Shown: one piece after another, positions 24,601 to 36,559 of the stretch
Layout of the letters: every line of letters starts with the position of its first letter
Position numbering within the stretch: position 1 is the first letter of the stretch
From: Acarospora socialis
Taxonomy: Eukaryota > Ascomycota > Lecanoromycetes > Acarosporales > Acarosporaceae
Length of the DNA: 64,000 nucleotides
Assembly (NCBI GenBank): GCA_025617375.2
Contig: JAMYGW020000002.1
Location: forward strand, 1,426,001-1,490,000
Direction: 5' to 3'
Position numbers and translations under genes: made by a program
The notes under the pieces: model-generated
The model's database searches: none
Told to the model about the DNA's origin: nothing
Seen by the model: only the letters and a program-made list of their open reading frames with translations

Positions 24601-26417
24601 AACGTGATAAAACCATCCAATGATGGCTTGTTACCAATGGAACCAAATTCGAAGTAGTCCAACGAATTGTGCCCCTGAGCCCAGGTCACTCCCTGCACGA
24701 TCCCGGAGACGACACACATAAGGAGGAGGATAACGAAGTTGTAGATGACGTTCCAATTGAGTTCCCGGGATATTCTAGACATTTTGCTCGGCGTAAACCC
24801 AGAATTCAGCATGATCTTCGTTTCTCGTCCAGTGAAGACTACCACCGCAAGCACCCATTCCGTGTTTCGGAGACTACATCCGCGGAGTAAGAGATTGTTG
24901 ATTGAGATAGGTTCAGCCATGTCGTTGACCGGGAGTTCCGCATTCCTCACATCACGTTGTTTCCACCTCACGACCCCGCTATACTGATACAAGTTGGCGT
25001 GTGGGGGCTCGCTTTCTATGACGAACGCCGTCCTTTCACAGTCTCGGGCATGCTTGACTTTTCTCCCGCTGTGCAACGCTTGACGAACTTTCAAATTCGT
25101 CTCCCCATCAAGATTCTTAGTTTCTACATAACAGGCACCATCCGGATCTGAGGTTGACAGGATGACGACATCAGCTGGAATCTGGTCTTCGTTATATATG
25201 CGAACGAAATCCCCAACCTGGACATTCTTCCAATAGTCTTTCTTGAACCCTGCTTTCTGCATCACTGGTTTGGTTGGGTCAATCAAACTGCCGTAGAATC
25301 TTGTCGACGAATATACAGGCTGCTGCCTCGAGTTCGATGCTACAGCATCTTCGCTCAGCGGCAGTGCACCTCCACCCTGCTCGGAGTTAGAAAGGTCTAT
25401 CCCCGGTTCTTGGAAGGCGCCGGCCGAGGTATCTTTTAAACTGCGCTCTCTTCCAGGTACTGGCAAAGGGACCGGAGTCATCTGGATCGCATCGCCACCA
25501 CCCATCTGACTGCGAGTCGTATGGAATGAGACTCGTGAGGAGTAGGAGGAGATGCGTCTCGTCTGCATGGTATCTGTAGAGCGACGAGGTTCGTCGAGAG
25601 CACGTTCTGCGTAGCCTTTTCCTTTTCCCGTCTTGCGTTGCCTTCGGTCTTGCCATTTCTTGAAAAGCCACTGAATGCCCCGGGAGGAGGACTTCTTAAT
25701 CTTCCGCCATAACGATATCTGATCGTCTGCAGTGTTCACATTGTTCCAATTAACGAGCCTATAGACCGGAGAGTTGTTTAGTTCGTTGTCCAGGACCGTT
25801 CTTCGCCAATCCTCTATTGCATCTTTCACCGCCGTAACGAAAAGGATGAAGATCAAAGGGACTGCACTGAGGCCAGGATTTGATGCACCAAATATGGGGA
25901 AAATCTAGGTCAATCAAGTCCGTCAGCAACATAAAGCTCCAGCTAGTGCCCCAGACCAGCTTACCGTAAGTATGATTAGGAACAAGAAGTATATGTTTGC
26001 AATGGTGTGAAACTGAAACCACAAGTTCTTCGGAACAAAACTTAGTGGCGTATACTTGGCGGTGCGAATCTTATTCCTGCCAAAGTTGGCGATCGGATGA
26101 CCTTCCTCATCCTTGGCATCGTCCGGTAGATCGATGTTGAAGAAGATCCTGCGCTGAACGGCCTCAGCACTCTCCACACTACCATCTTCGGAAACACGGT
26201 CGCCTTGGTGCTCGTCGGCCGTATGCGGTCTGTTCCCGAAGGAGCCTCCTCCTGAGTCTCGTTTCTTTTCATTCAGAGGTGGCCCCTTGTGAAGGCGCTC
26301 CATGATGGAGTGACGTTTGCGCCGACCGCTTTGTGCCGAAACCCTTTGCGTTGCCCATCTTATTCGCTTAACGGGCAATGAGATGTTGCCCTCTTTGTGG
26401 TGCGGCGGTGTCGCCAT
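21679..26417 (-). CDS. dnf1: P4-type ATPase, Dnf1/Dnf2-class phospholipid flippase
   Basis: Flips phosphatidylcholine/ethanolamine-type lipids from the outer to the cytosolic leaflet at plasma membrane and endosomes, normally with a Cdc50/Lem3 subunit. Exons 26417-25965, 25904-22881, 22827-22598 and 22549-21679 (introns 60, 53 and 48 bp) encode 1,525 aa. The N-terminus PVKRIRWATQRVS is typical of the Dnf1 subgroup. Landmarks: membrane helix 1-2 IANIYFLFLIILT; the P4 signature PISLYI in helix 4; the phosphorylation motif FSDKTGTLTQN near residue 650; KGADSVIYSRL in the nucleotide domain; TGDKVETAINIGFSCNLL; and GDGANDVAMIQEANVGVGI before the last helices. The C-tail is Ser/Pro/Arg-rich with repeats such as PSFDRPRPSFDR, likely regulatory phosphorylation sites. 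An ATG 48 bp upstream at 26465 is in frame; I prefer 26417 (MATPPHHKEG) because the extension is not family-like. Confidence 0.96.
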
Positions 26418-28137
26418 CATAGTGCTACGAGCGGTGGAGAGAAGCACAGCCACCGTCGGCTCCAAAGCCCCACCCGCAGGCGCAAGCTCGCTGACGAGAA
26501 GAAGTTCAGCAATCGTAAGTCATCAGGGACGTGACCAGTGTTGAAAGTGGAGGATGCGTGAACTCATGCATGCCATCTGTCCAAGGCCTGATATGATGGC
26601 GGTCAAAGTAGTCTAAAGGGGCCCAGAGTACATTAAACCGATTGAAGGTGGGAATTGACTATTCGACAAGTAGCGGGTTCCTAGATAGGAAGCACGGCAC
26701 CGTTCGCCGATGAAAGACTGCCGACAGAGCGAATCGTGATTTTTGGCCAAGAACGAAAGGTTGCGAAAGTTCCGGGCCCGGCGACGTACAGATCTTAGAG
26801 AGGCAACCAGAAAGGGCAAAGGAAAGGTCAAGACCAAGCGATGCAGCTGGAATCAGATGAAAATGTGGGTAGCTGGAAGACTCGATACTGTCGGGTTAAT
26901 AGGAAGGAAGTCGAAATGGAATCTGAAGTTGCAGGTATAAGGTATGAGAGCGACGTTCTCTCCGGTCTGGTCGGTTCTTTAGGTACGAGCGGCGTACGAA
27001 AACTACCTAGATAAGTAAGGTAGGTACCTCTATGGGCGATACCTACGAGTACCTATCTTGGTATTGAAATACTGATACCTCCGAGGTACCTGTACCTTCT
27101 ACTCGATTGTCAGAAGGACAAGTATGAATCCATCTACAGCTGTGATTCGCATAAGGTAAGGTACCTTACTTAGTATACTCTTACCAAGTCGGAAACTCAC
27201 TTACCCGAGGCCCTTGCTGTTCAATAATTCAACTCTAGTACTAACCTAACTATTACCTACCTTCTAATCAATGCTGACAAAACAATCAGCTTACTATAGC
27301 CACCATTAGGTACGGTGTAGCTCAGCCTGCTCCGAAAGCCGAAGGGACTGCAAAAACTGTCCCGCTTCCGGTGACGTACTAGTAGGTAGCTCAGCCTGCC
27401 GTAAGGTGAGAGTATGGTAAGGTAAGCATAGGTGAGATTAATGTGCAGCTCTCCGATTACTCGTACTCCGAGTAGGTAGGAGGCAGTAGTGAGCACATTC
27501 CACAGGATTTGTGGCCAGGCCAGTGGGGCTAAAAATAATAAACCATAGGTATATCAGGTACTGTACTGTACATCCGCACTACCTAAGGTATCTAGGTATA
27601 GTACGAGTCAAGTACTCGTACCTTACGGAGGTGTGGCCCACTACCTTACTAGGTAGTTATGCCGCAGTCACGGTCTCTGACTAAGCAATCTGAGAATTTC
27701 ATCACCTGTAATAAATCTGATTTGAGTGATACAACTTTTGTGACTGTACAGTTAATCATTCTCTTTTATGAAATATATTAAATCTATGAGTTATCAAATG
27801 AGCCAACATCAAAAGAAAAGATTTGTTTGACTGGAAGTCAAGTTAAATGCTTGCCCATAAAGAATGGAAAACTGAGAGATCTTAGTCAGCATTTTAGCGC
27901 TGCGGCACTACTAGTGGGCAAGGCCTCCGTACCCAGAAGGCTTAGGTACTACCTTAAGGTATCACGGATATCGAATGGATCTTACCTAACTTACGTAAGG
28001 TGGCACGAGTACCTTCGTACCGCGCTCCCGCTTGATGCTGTATGTGATAGCGCGTTTGCTGAGCACCATGCTGAAGCGCGTCCGTCGGCCTCTTCGAGTG
28101 CTAATATCTTCATGAACATGCACGAATTCAATCTGCA
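26418..28137. other. Divergent promoter region rich in AAGGTA/TACCT words
   Basis: This 1.7-kb spacer lies between the divergent flippase (-) and 705-aa protein (+) genes. From about 26940 to 28020 it is crowded with overlapping words such as GGTAAGGTA, TACCTAGGTA, TACCTTAC and AGTACTCGTACC, often forming small palindromes. Between 27690 and 27830 there is a 140-bp AT-rich patch. No open frame with protein-like composition is seen. The words also occur near 11050-11230 and 20880-21050, so they are a dispersed intergenic feature of this genome rather than a single promoter element. Confidence 0.5.
26940..27660. repeat. Low-complexity cluster of AAGGTA / TACCTT words
   Basis: Over some 700 bp the sequence repeats short words built from AGGTA and its complement TACCT, in both orientations and without a fixed period. 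Examples are AAGTAAGGTAGGTACCTC near 27010, TAAGGTAAGGTACCTTACTT near 27155 and TACCTAAGGTATCTAGGTA near 27580. The pattern is not a clean microsatellite. It could reflect transcription factor sites, slippage products or the remains of a small palindromic repeat. Which one cannot be told from one window. Confidence 0.55.
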
Positions 28138-30571
28138 ATGTCAAAGAACCGCAAACTCACTGACTTCTTCAAACCTTTTGCTTCCCAAAAGCGTCCTCTA
28201 CCAGTGGACGAAGATCAGTCCTCCATAACCGTTGTTCACTCGAACCGAGCCAGTTCAGGTCCACTAAACGTAGCCATCACTGCCGATGTCACCACTCCAG
28301 AACATCCTGCCGCGCCAGTCCGGCCAAGCGCAATCAAAGATCACGCGCCTCCAGGCCTTGTTTCTCCTGCCCTGGTGAAAAGCGAGCCGGAAGCGCAGCC
28401 TCGTCCTCGTCCGGGTTGTGGAGAGAGCGCATCACCGGACGAGTCGTGGGGTGCACCATCTGGCGTGACCTCGTGCAACAGGAACCAACAGCGCCTAAAG
28501 AATGGCCAGCTTGTAATCAAGAGTTCGGATGATGAGGACTCTACTTCTGATTCGTCACTGGATGATTTGAAAGATCTGCTCACGGCTCGAAAGCCCAGGA
28601 TGGAGACCACTCCCATATCCGCTACTGGAGATATGATTCCTCGTCTTGACCGTGGCACAGTCCACACAAGGGCGCAGACAAAGGTAAGCCGCTTGGATGC
28701 CCGCGGTAATACATCATCTACCTCACGATTGCCGGTGGTACCCCGATATAAGTTCTCGCTCGACTCTCTGGTGAGACAGGCGGAGAGAGATACTGCTTCT
28801 GAGTCTGATGTGGCCAAGGCACGGTCTCTGTTCGGAGCATCAGAGGGCGCGGTAGAGGCGCAGGAAGTGCTCGTACGGAACCAGGAAGCATCCACAGCGT
28901 ATACGGTAGAGCAAGCCGACGAAAATCTGCTGGCGTCGGTGATAAGCGGTTCAGGCGAAGGTACATCTCTCGATAAGGTACTGAATACCATGAGGAGAAC
29001 AGAAGCTTTACATCGGGCCAGATCGTGGCTCTTCTTCCAGGACGGACGTCCTCAACCAGAGTGCGAAACGCCACCTTTTCCAACCATTGCTCTTACTTTA
29101 CCGTGCTGGCACGTCTTCACAAAAGGTTAGATGTAATCGTTGTCATTGTCGTTACAGACATTGTGCTAAGCGCTTGCTTTTCCAGGCTTGCCATCACGGC
29201 GGCAGCTTCTTCTTTCTGGGCATCTTGAGGAAGTGATGATGAAGAAGAAGATGACCTTACCGGATGAGGTCTACCTCTGGATCTTATATTCAGGTTGGTC
29301 AACTCTCACGGAACGATGCAGCCATCCACTCACTGGATATCAGCGTGTGTAGAACCGAGCGAAGATCTGAGAGGTGCATATAACAAATCACTCAGGGTAC
29401 GTCGGCTCAATCAAGCCCCTTCTTGTCGATATTGACCGAGCATGAAGGATGCGGAGAGTCACACACACCGCCTCGTGCAGCCGTCTACTGTCAACGAACT
29501 TTTTGGTCGTCTCGGTGCAAACCCAGAGGCTGTCAACGTTGGCAAGCCAGCTGTCCCCGAGCCCACGCAGGTTAGATGTAAGTGGATCGGGCCTTCAATC
29601 CGCACCCCGACCATACTGACGCGTGTAGTGGCGGACGATGGAGATTGGGCAGGAGTACTTCCAGTGTTGGACGCACTTGCGAACATCTCAGCAGGGTTCG
29701 CCGTGTTATCCTATCAAAGACCAATGTCAGAGCTGATTTCACTTGGCATAGCCTGTCGACTGAGACCCGGGAGCATGCAATATGCCTTGTGGCTCGCTTG
29801 ACGCTAGACGCTGCCGCCACCACGTATTGTGTCGTCTCGGCAGCAGTTGAAGACGTGCTCACATCTCTTGTTTGCAGTATCCCGGAAGCCAACCGGGAGG
29901 CGTCCGTTAGTACGACGGAATCCACTCTTTGTCAAGACCCTCTGACACCATAGCAGCTCCTCCGGATTGGTATGGCAATGTTCAATTCTACCGTGGACAG
30001 CCAGCTTCGTCTTCAACTGATTAGTAACCTGCCTGCCTATACACCCATTTTAGGGCTCCTACGCCGTCGCTTGGCACTGGCTTTTTTTTTCGAAAATCCT
30101 TCGTACCTCAGCAAAGCTCCACCGGATCTTCTTGATCTTCGCGCCGTTACAGATCAACTTCTGCGACCCGCTTTCGACAACAAGGTGGACGCGGATTACG
30201 CGCAACTTGCAGCGCGAATAGCTATTCTAGACATCGCAATTGATCAGGGTACATCATCCGTCGACATGTGTGACCTTCACGGTGAAGTCTCCTTCAACCG
30301 GGAGATCGACTCTCTAGCAAAGAGAATCAAGGCGATGTTCACAGGCCTGCTAGATTCAGGCGCCTCACATATGTCGAGAACGGAGGCAAAAGAGGTTCTA
30401 CGAATCGTGCATTATCGGCTGGTTTATGCGGTCAGAACGAAGCAAGAACCGAAATCGACCCTGTTTGGATCTGTTACTGCGAGCGGACAGGGCGAAAGTC
30501 AACACAATACAAAGGCGATTACAACATTTCTCTCACATAACAGACCTACCAATGAGTTAGCACATATGTAG
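28138..30571 (+). CDS. Conserved fungal nuclear-type protein, 705 aa, with PCNA-box-like N-terminus
   Basis: Function unknown. Seven exons (28138-29125, 29186-29293, 29344-29396, 29448-29577, 29629-29695, 29752-29905, 29954-30571) with introns of 48-60 bp give 2,118 bp, exactly 706 codons. The N-terminus NRKLTDFFKPF fits the PCNA-interacting motif Qxx(L)xxFF with Asn for Gln. Residues 15 to about 310 are disordered, with acidic serine clusters such as SSDDEDSTSDSSLDD. From about 310 the chain becomes a helical repeat-like domain, including RRTEALHRARSWLFFQD, LADDGDWAGVLPVLDALAN and TREHAICLVARLTLDAAA. Near the end comes FNREIDSLAKRIKAMFTG and GASHMSRTEAKEVL. Low-complexity acidic start plus all-helical end resembles Nse6/SLF2-like or other genome-maintenance scaffolds, but that is only an analogy. 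It is convergent with VMA4, whose stop lies 310 bp away. Confidence 0.8.
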
Positions 30572-30881
30572 CATGCACCTTTCGTTCAAAACGAACAACG
30601 GCGTTACTATAGGAGATGTGATAAAGTGGCCCGCCAGCGTTGTGCACAGCCTGCGCGTGGGCCGAGGAGATCAGTATTACGTTTTCTCGATAATGGAACA
30701 AAAATCTGTTGATTATGTACGAAGTCGCTATAGTGCAGCGAAAGCTCATTTGTCGAAGCAAACGGCGTCCCATGCCGTCATCAAGTCAGAGCAGGTCGGG
30801 TCCTTAATCTTGTCAAAGACAGCGTCGAAGGGAATTTTCGGAGAGGCTAGGGGCGACGTTGCCCAGGTCTGACAGATAGCC

Positions 30882-31676
30882 TTAGTCGTAGAATTTGCGG
30901 TTCTCGTTATGACCAAACAACGTCGTCCTGACCATTGGAAGAGCGTCACTCTCGAGCAGCTTCAGACGCTCATCCAAAGTATTGTTGATATCGATCTTCC
31001 CCTTCCCTCCGACGATAGAAACCCCTCCCGACCTGCGACGGTCAGATGGTGAGATGACATGAAACTAGCTTCCTCGGCAAACTTACGATCCTTCCGGCAG
31101 AGGATTGTTTTCGTCAAGATTCACGTCAACACCGTGCCCATATTCTTCTCTCGCGTCCGATATTGATTTCTTTACCACATCATAGTCTGCCTTCCGCGCT
31201 CGCACCTGAACTTGCTCCTCGCTCAAAGCATACAATCCCTCAAGGATCAAGTTCTTGCAGATCTCCTGATAACTCCGTGCCCCCTCCGTGTAGCTCTTTA
31301 GCCTTCCACTGGACTGTTCGAATATATCATCAAGTAGCTCTTGTCTCGCACTAAGCACCTTCAGCCGGGTGCGATTTGCGAGAGTCGAGCGTGTAATCTG
31401 CTGTGACATCGAAGCTTGCTTGAACTTCTTCTCGTATTGCGAATCGATAGCAGCCGTTTCTTGGCGGACGAGCTTCGATTTTTCAATAGCAAATTCTTCG
31501 TCGGCTTTGATTTGTATCTCTTTGGCTTTCTCTAGAGCTTCTTGGCGGATGAAGGCGGTCATCTTCTTCAGTTCCCCAGCTACCTGTACTCGTAATACGA
31601 TCAGCGGCTGTACTTTCTTCCATCCAACAAAGCGCCTCTAGACGAAGGGATACATTTTTACCTGATCGTCCGACAT
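30882..31676 (-). CDS. vma4: V-type H+-ATPase subunit E
   Basis: Peripheral stalk subunit of the V1 sector, joining the catalytic head to the membrane part on vacuoles and acidic organelles. Exons 31676-31662 (only MSDDQ), 31583-31087 and 31032-30882 with introns of 78 and 54 bp encode 220 aa, close to the usual 225-235. After the tiny first exon comes VAGELKKMTAFIRQEALEKA, then a long charged coiled coil (EEFAIEKSKLVRQETAAID) and LSARQELLDDIFEQ. The C-terminal globular part contains GGVSIVGGKGKIDINNTLDE and ends RTTLFGHNENRKFYD. All are hallmarks of subunit E. The start is fixed by the short first exon, a common arrangement for this gene in filamentous ascomycetes. Confidence 0.96.
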
Positions 31677-32284
31677 TGCGTGAGCTTGTGACATATCGAC
31701 CCGAATCGGCTTGTCGCAGAATACGAGAAGGGTACTGCGGAGGAGCAGCTAGAGAGGGTCGGTGTCTTCGACAGGTGCAGTTTCTATTCTCGAAGCGAAG
31801 GATAGGTGATATAAAACTGCGCGGGAGATACGATGACTATGATAGACTGAGGGAACTCGTAATCATGTGTACTTGTACCACCTCAGGTGATTCCTCGGGA
31901 GTGTATAATCACATCCAAATCGATTGACCTTGAACGCACCCTTCGTATGGCGTAGACCGGGTACCTTGTCTAACAAACCTGATACATTGAGCACTGAGCC
32001 GCTTATATAAGATGCCAAGTCTTCCTCTGACGTTCTTGATGCCGTAGCGAATACCGAGTGTCCGCTATGAGTATACTAACATTACCTACTTCTTCTGGAC
32101 GTCGTTAGAGCAAGGCGGTAAGGCACATAGGTAATTTACAAGTGAGTATTGAGGTGGGCAAAGCGGCGGACTTCAAAAGCAAGAATCATAGGAGCGACAA
32201 GAAGGTTGCGTGACCTATTCAGGAGGGTGTAATGATGCGGCTGCACATACACCTCACTCTTACTTGAACGAACGTGAGCTGGAG
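31677..32284. other. Divergent promoter region of vma4 and the NIPA-type gene
   Basis: About 610 bp separates two divergently transcribed genes, so both core promoters should lie here. The sequence is unremarkable and contains no supported open frame. Confidence 0.45.
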
Positions 32285-34028
32285 ATGCGACAACTACGAG
32301 GCTTCTCGGCACTTGAAAGCATTGCTGTAAGCTAAATGGAGACAAACTATCACTATCGCGCGGTACTTGTGATGCCAAGCAACGCACTGATACATACATT
32401 CGGCACAGATTGGGATCGCAGTCGGGCTGCTGTCGACGAGTGTCCAAAGTGTGGGCCTGACATTGCAGCGCAAGTCCCATATCCTGGAAGATGACAAAAG
32501 CCCGCACGATGCGCGCCGGCCGCCGCACAGACGGCGAAGGTGGCAGGTATGGCGTCGAGACCAGTCGTGCATCGGGGTAAACCTGGCTGATACCTCACAG
32601 CTCGGAATGCTGATGTTCATCGTCTCAAATCTACTCGGAAGCACTATCCAGATTACGACTCTTCCGTTGCCGGTGCTCTCCACACTGCAGGCTGTACGTC
32701 TACTTCAATCTTTCCCACCTGAGTGGCTGATGGAGTGCTGAGGCATGCACAGTCCGGCCTCGTCTTCAACTCAATATGTGCCACGCTGATCCTCGGAGAA
32801 CCTTTCACACGGTGGTCTCTCGGAGGAACGATACTTGTCTGTGGAGGGGCTGTGCTTATCGCTGTGTTTGGGGCGATTGGAGAGCCTGCGCATACCCTTG
32901 ACCAGCTACTCACACTTTTAGAAAGGCGGCAGTTTGTGTTGTGGATGGCTGGACAAGCAATGCTAGTTTTCGCTATCATGGTCGGAACCAGGGTCTTCAA
33001 GTTGCTGAATCCGAGAACGACGCATACCCCAAGGATGAAGTTGGCTCGAGGCTTGGCTTATGGGTGCATCAGTGGGATTCTTTCGGCACATTCACTCTTG
33101 GTTGCTAAGTCAGCAGTCGAGCTTCTTGTTCGGACAATCATCGATGGGGTCAATCAATTCAATCGATGGCAGTCCTGGATGGTCCTTCTTGGTCTTGTTG
33201 CTCTTGCATTCTCTCAGCTTTATTATCTTCATCGGGGCCTCAAGCTCTGCTCGACGAGTGTTTTGTATCCGTTCATTTTCTGTGTCTACAATATCATCGC
33301 AATTCTAGATGGGTTGATATACTTCAAACAGACGTCTAAGCTGTCGGCTACGAGTGCGCTCTTAGTAAGTCTCCTTCCGCTGGGAGATGGCTGAATTTTT
33401 AACGTTGGGATAGATTGGAGTTGGCACGGCGGTCCTACTTCTCGGTGTGCTTGCGTTGTCCTGGCGTCTTCATGAAGAGCCTGCAGCTAAGCCTCCGGTT
33501 GTCCAGACTGGCTCCGAGCGCGGTATGGCCGTGGCCAACAGTGATGATGGTTCGCGCGATGACCGTATAGTGGATGATGAATCATTAGCTAGTCACGAGC
33601 GGCAAAGTCTTCTGCCTCACTCCAACGGCGACATACGCACCCTTCGCAGAAGACAAGACCAAACCGGCAGCGCGACATGTGCCAGGATCCCCAGTGTGAC
33701 CGAAACAGAGGAGATCTGGGGGGAACTAGAAGACGACGCCAGCGCTTTTGTTCCGCCTTCAGCGCTCCGACTTGCGAGTCCTATCTGCACAATCGAGGCA
33801 GGCCACTCCGATGGCAATGGTGGGTTTGGTAACAGCGCCCCTATCTTGAGAGCCAAGAGGGGTAACTTCCAAGTCGACCAAAGGAAGTTGTCCATGCCAT
33901 CGCCTCATCTGACAGGGCCCGAGAGTTCCGGTCAATCTAGGCTCAAAAGTCAAGGGAGTCAGGAGTCTCCTCTAGGTTGGTGGAGATGGCAGTGGTGGCG
34001 ACGACGGTCAAGAAACGAGGCATTCTGA
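32285..34028 (+). CDS. NIPA/DUF803-family membrane transporter
   Basis: Predicted multi-pass protein of the NIPA family (drug/metabolite transporter superfamily), members of which move Mg2+ in animals. Exons 32285-32326, 32409-32546, 32601-32693, 32753-33364 and 33414-34028 (introns 82, 54, 59 and 49 bp) encode 499 aa. Spliced landmarks: GIAVGLLSTSVQSVGLTLQ, then RRPPHRRRRWQ joined to LGMLMFIVSNLLGS, LPLPVLSTLQA joined to SGLVFNSICATLILGEP, and later SGILSAHSLLVAKSAVELL and LYYLHRGLKLCSTSVLYP. Eight or nine hydrophobic segments fill residues 15 to about 310. The remaining 190 residues are a hydrophilic tail with acidic and serine clusters, probably cytosolic. The start at 32285 lies in a 42-bp first exon and is the least certain part. 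Substrate is not provable from sequence. Confidence 0.88.
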
Positions 34029-34829
34029 TCAGACAGTACGATATATGTGATCTTGTGTGTACCCGGGTCATCGAAGGCGTTCCTATTTTATAGAGTACAC
34101 GCGGGCGCATTAAGCATGGGGCTGCATTGCGAGTGAGGTGGTTGGGATGGGTGATCTGACTGCTTGACCAGTTGTATCGATATGAGACTTATATAACGGT
34201 ACAAAGCACCAGTGTATTGACAGTCAGAGGGTTGCCCACGGTTCAATGTTGAAGCATTGCACATATACCTGGGTCAAGTGTTGCACAGTTACGACTAACT
34301 TTCAGATGATACGGAAATGGATATGGTACAAACCCCAAGCAAACAGATGCGCTAGCCCATGCTGGACAAAGGGCAACATGGATGCCAAAAAGAAACACCT
34401 CATGGGCCACACGAAACTCGCGCCTGCAGATCGCCTGGCAGCCGAGTGGCGGTGAGCTAGCTAGATCTACAGAGATATTCGTCCATGTGTGAAGACTCAA
34501 GCATGAATCATCCTTCCGGCAGCTCCGTTGCCTCCCGCCTTGGCCCTCACCACCGACACGAACCTACCTGTGCCGGAGACAAAAATGCTCCATGTGATGA
34601 CCTCATTAGGTGAGCAGAGTAAGAACAGCAATGAAACCCGGTAACGCACGAAGAAATAGTGGTCCGTAACGCACTTAACACCCAGCTGTACGGCTGTGCC
34701 GTGCATCCAAATAACACAAAGCCAACCTGTAAAGGAATCATCGTTTCAAACCACGCATCACAACACGGTGGAGATCCTGTTTCGGTAGCCTGTCCACCAG
34801 AGTAACGGCAAATCTCAGCCTCAATAAAC
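34029..34829. other. Convergent intergenic region, no supported gene
   Basis: This 800-bp spacer between the 3' ends of the NIPA-type gene and mcm1 probably holds both terminators and 3' UTRs. The short open frames (for example 34547-34930 on the - strand) overlap the mcm1 3' end in the wrong phase and show no family features. Confidence 0.45.
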
Positions 34830-35665
34830 TTATGCGGAAGGCTGATGTTGTTGAGGCATTCTGGCTTGTGGTGGTAGCGGGTATTGTCCTCCAACCCCCT
34901 GCTGCTGCTGCATATATTGCTGATATGCAATCTGCTGTTGCTGATCGGGGGTCATGTAGGCCGACGATGGGTGTACTCCGCCACGCATCCCCGCCTGTTG
35001 TGCCGGGACTTGGGAATGATTCACGTCTTCGGGCGAATCGATCGCAGATTCACCATCAACTCCATTCTCATGGCCAGATGCCGGCTCTGGCGCATTTAAA
35101 CAAGCCTGTCATCGCTTCAGCCGGACGGAAGGTAAGTAGAGATGTGCACGACCTACCTGTATCAGATTCTTGCCTTCGGCTTTGGTGACGAGTGGTTGAA
35201 GTTTTGGTGTCGTGAAGGTATAGACAAGGCCCGTCTCGGACACAACCAGCAGTAGCACTTGCGTGCCAGTGAGTACGGACAGCTCGTACGCCTATAGGTG
35301 GACTCGCCATTCAGCAATGGGATTCACGAATCACGGTGGTTTGCATCGCTGCGGCGAGTCATGTCGCCTGTGGAATGGACCTCGGGGATGAAGGTCTGAT
35401 GCCGGCTCACCTTCTTCATGATGCCCGCCTTTCGTTTCGAAAAAGTGATATGACGGCGAGACTTGTCCTGGATGAACTTAATCTCGATCTTTCTCCTCTC
35501 GCGACCGGGCTTGTCGTCATCGTCATCATCATCGTCGGCGGGTGCGCTGACACGAGAACGCTTGAGGCCGCGATTCTCCGTGGCAGATGCACCATTGCCG
35601 GTCGCAAGCGCGTCATCCTGAGCGGAAGGTGATTGCTGAGGGTCATGTTCGGTGATGTCGGCCAT
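34830..35665 (-). CDS. mcm1: MADS-box transcription factor Mcm1 (SRF type)
   Basis: DNA-binding regulator of cell-cycle, mating and developmental genes, acting as a dimer with partner factors. Exons 35665-35411, 35291-35157 and 35105-34830 (introns 119 and 51 bp) give 221 aa. Residues 1-50 are polar and end in a run of eight aspartates. The MADS box follows: GRERRKIEIKFIQDKSRRHI, TFSKRKAGIMKK, then across the intron AYELSVLTGTQVLLLVVSE. The SAM-type extension reads TGLVYTFTTPKLQPLVTKAE. The C-terminal part is Gln/Pro-rich (PDQQQQIAYQQYMQQQQ), a likely activation domain. The 119-bp first intron splits the MADS box between helix and strand, as in other filamentous fungi. Length and order match the single SRF-type Mcm1 of ascomycetes. 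Confidence 0.96.
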
Positions 35666-36559
35666 TGCGAGTGTGGTGGATGCGATCGACCGACAGTTCC
35701 GGAAGAGGTATCTTGTTGATTCTGGAGATTAGAGTAAATCAGGATGGACCTGACTGTTTTGGGTATCGCGAAATGACCTCTTCGAGGATAGGTGGTATTT
35801 GTACTTGGGTGGTCGGTGAGCGTAGACGAAGCGAAAGCGGCCTTGGTCCTCGGTAGATAAAGTACAACGATTAGTCAGATGTATTGTTAGTAACCTATGT
35901 TTCGTATGTGACAGTATGTTAACATATACAAAGTATATAAGGTAGAGTCCACCCTTGATCAGTGGTGGTTTCCGACTTTCATGTCTAAACTCCCACCTAA
36001 GTTCTTGTCTGAAAGTTCATGATCTCTCAATCTAATAACTAGAAAGGAAATGCAACAAGACTACAAGGAACAAAGTCATTACTGATACAAACACTGTGTT
36101 TCTAGATTTGAAACCCTGAGAAGTTGTAGAAACCCTATATAGTTCCATACAAATGTGAGCTCAGGTGTGATTTTAGACATTGATTTAGACACACCATTGA
36201 TTTAGACACCACGTTGATTTAGGTGTGCGTTTAGAAATGAGTCTAGGCATGAAAGCACTGGAATCACTACCTGATTAGGGGTGGTCTAGGATTAGTAGTT
36301 AAGATTACAGTCTATGAGTATTGAGTTGTGGTCTACCGGAATCATGAACCCTTACCTTCTTAGAAACACAATTTTGTTGAATCCTTAGCCCTACACTGCG
36401 TTTTCCGGTTTTCCAGTTTTCCCCTGACATGTTTCTTTGATGCGAAAGTGATAAACCTATGAATTTCACCCACTCCTCCACCCATCCCTCTCCCCTCTCC
36501 GTCCCCTTCCCCTTTCCCTTCCCCTACTCGGCCCAATCAAAATCCGAACAGCTAGACAC
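35666..36559. other. Spacer upstream of mcm1, increasingly AT-rich to the right
   Basis: About 900 bp with the mcm1 promoter on the left. At 36177-36235 an approximately 18-bp unit (core CATTGATTTAGACAC) is repeated three times imperfectly. At 36470-36530 there is a C/T-rich tract. No gene is supported. Confidence 0.45.
36177..36235. repeat. Short imperfect tandem repeat, three units
   Basis: The word TTGATTTAGACAC recurs about every 18 bp, with a third, diverged unit TTGATTTAGGTGTG. It lies in the mcm1 upstream spacer and is too short to assign to a known element. Confidence 0.5.

Noticed and set aside
28341-28991. 216-codon frame antisense to the 705-aa protein gene
   Set aside because: Ser/Arg-rich composition mirrors the coding strand, and it has no motifs or splice logic.
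29650-29760. Apparent frameshift in the 705-aa protein gene
   Set aside because: A 56-bp intron (29696-29751, GTTCGC...GGCATAG) restores one frame and makes the total length divisible by three. No frameshift is needed.
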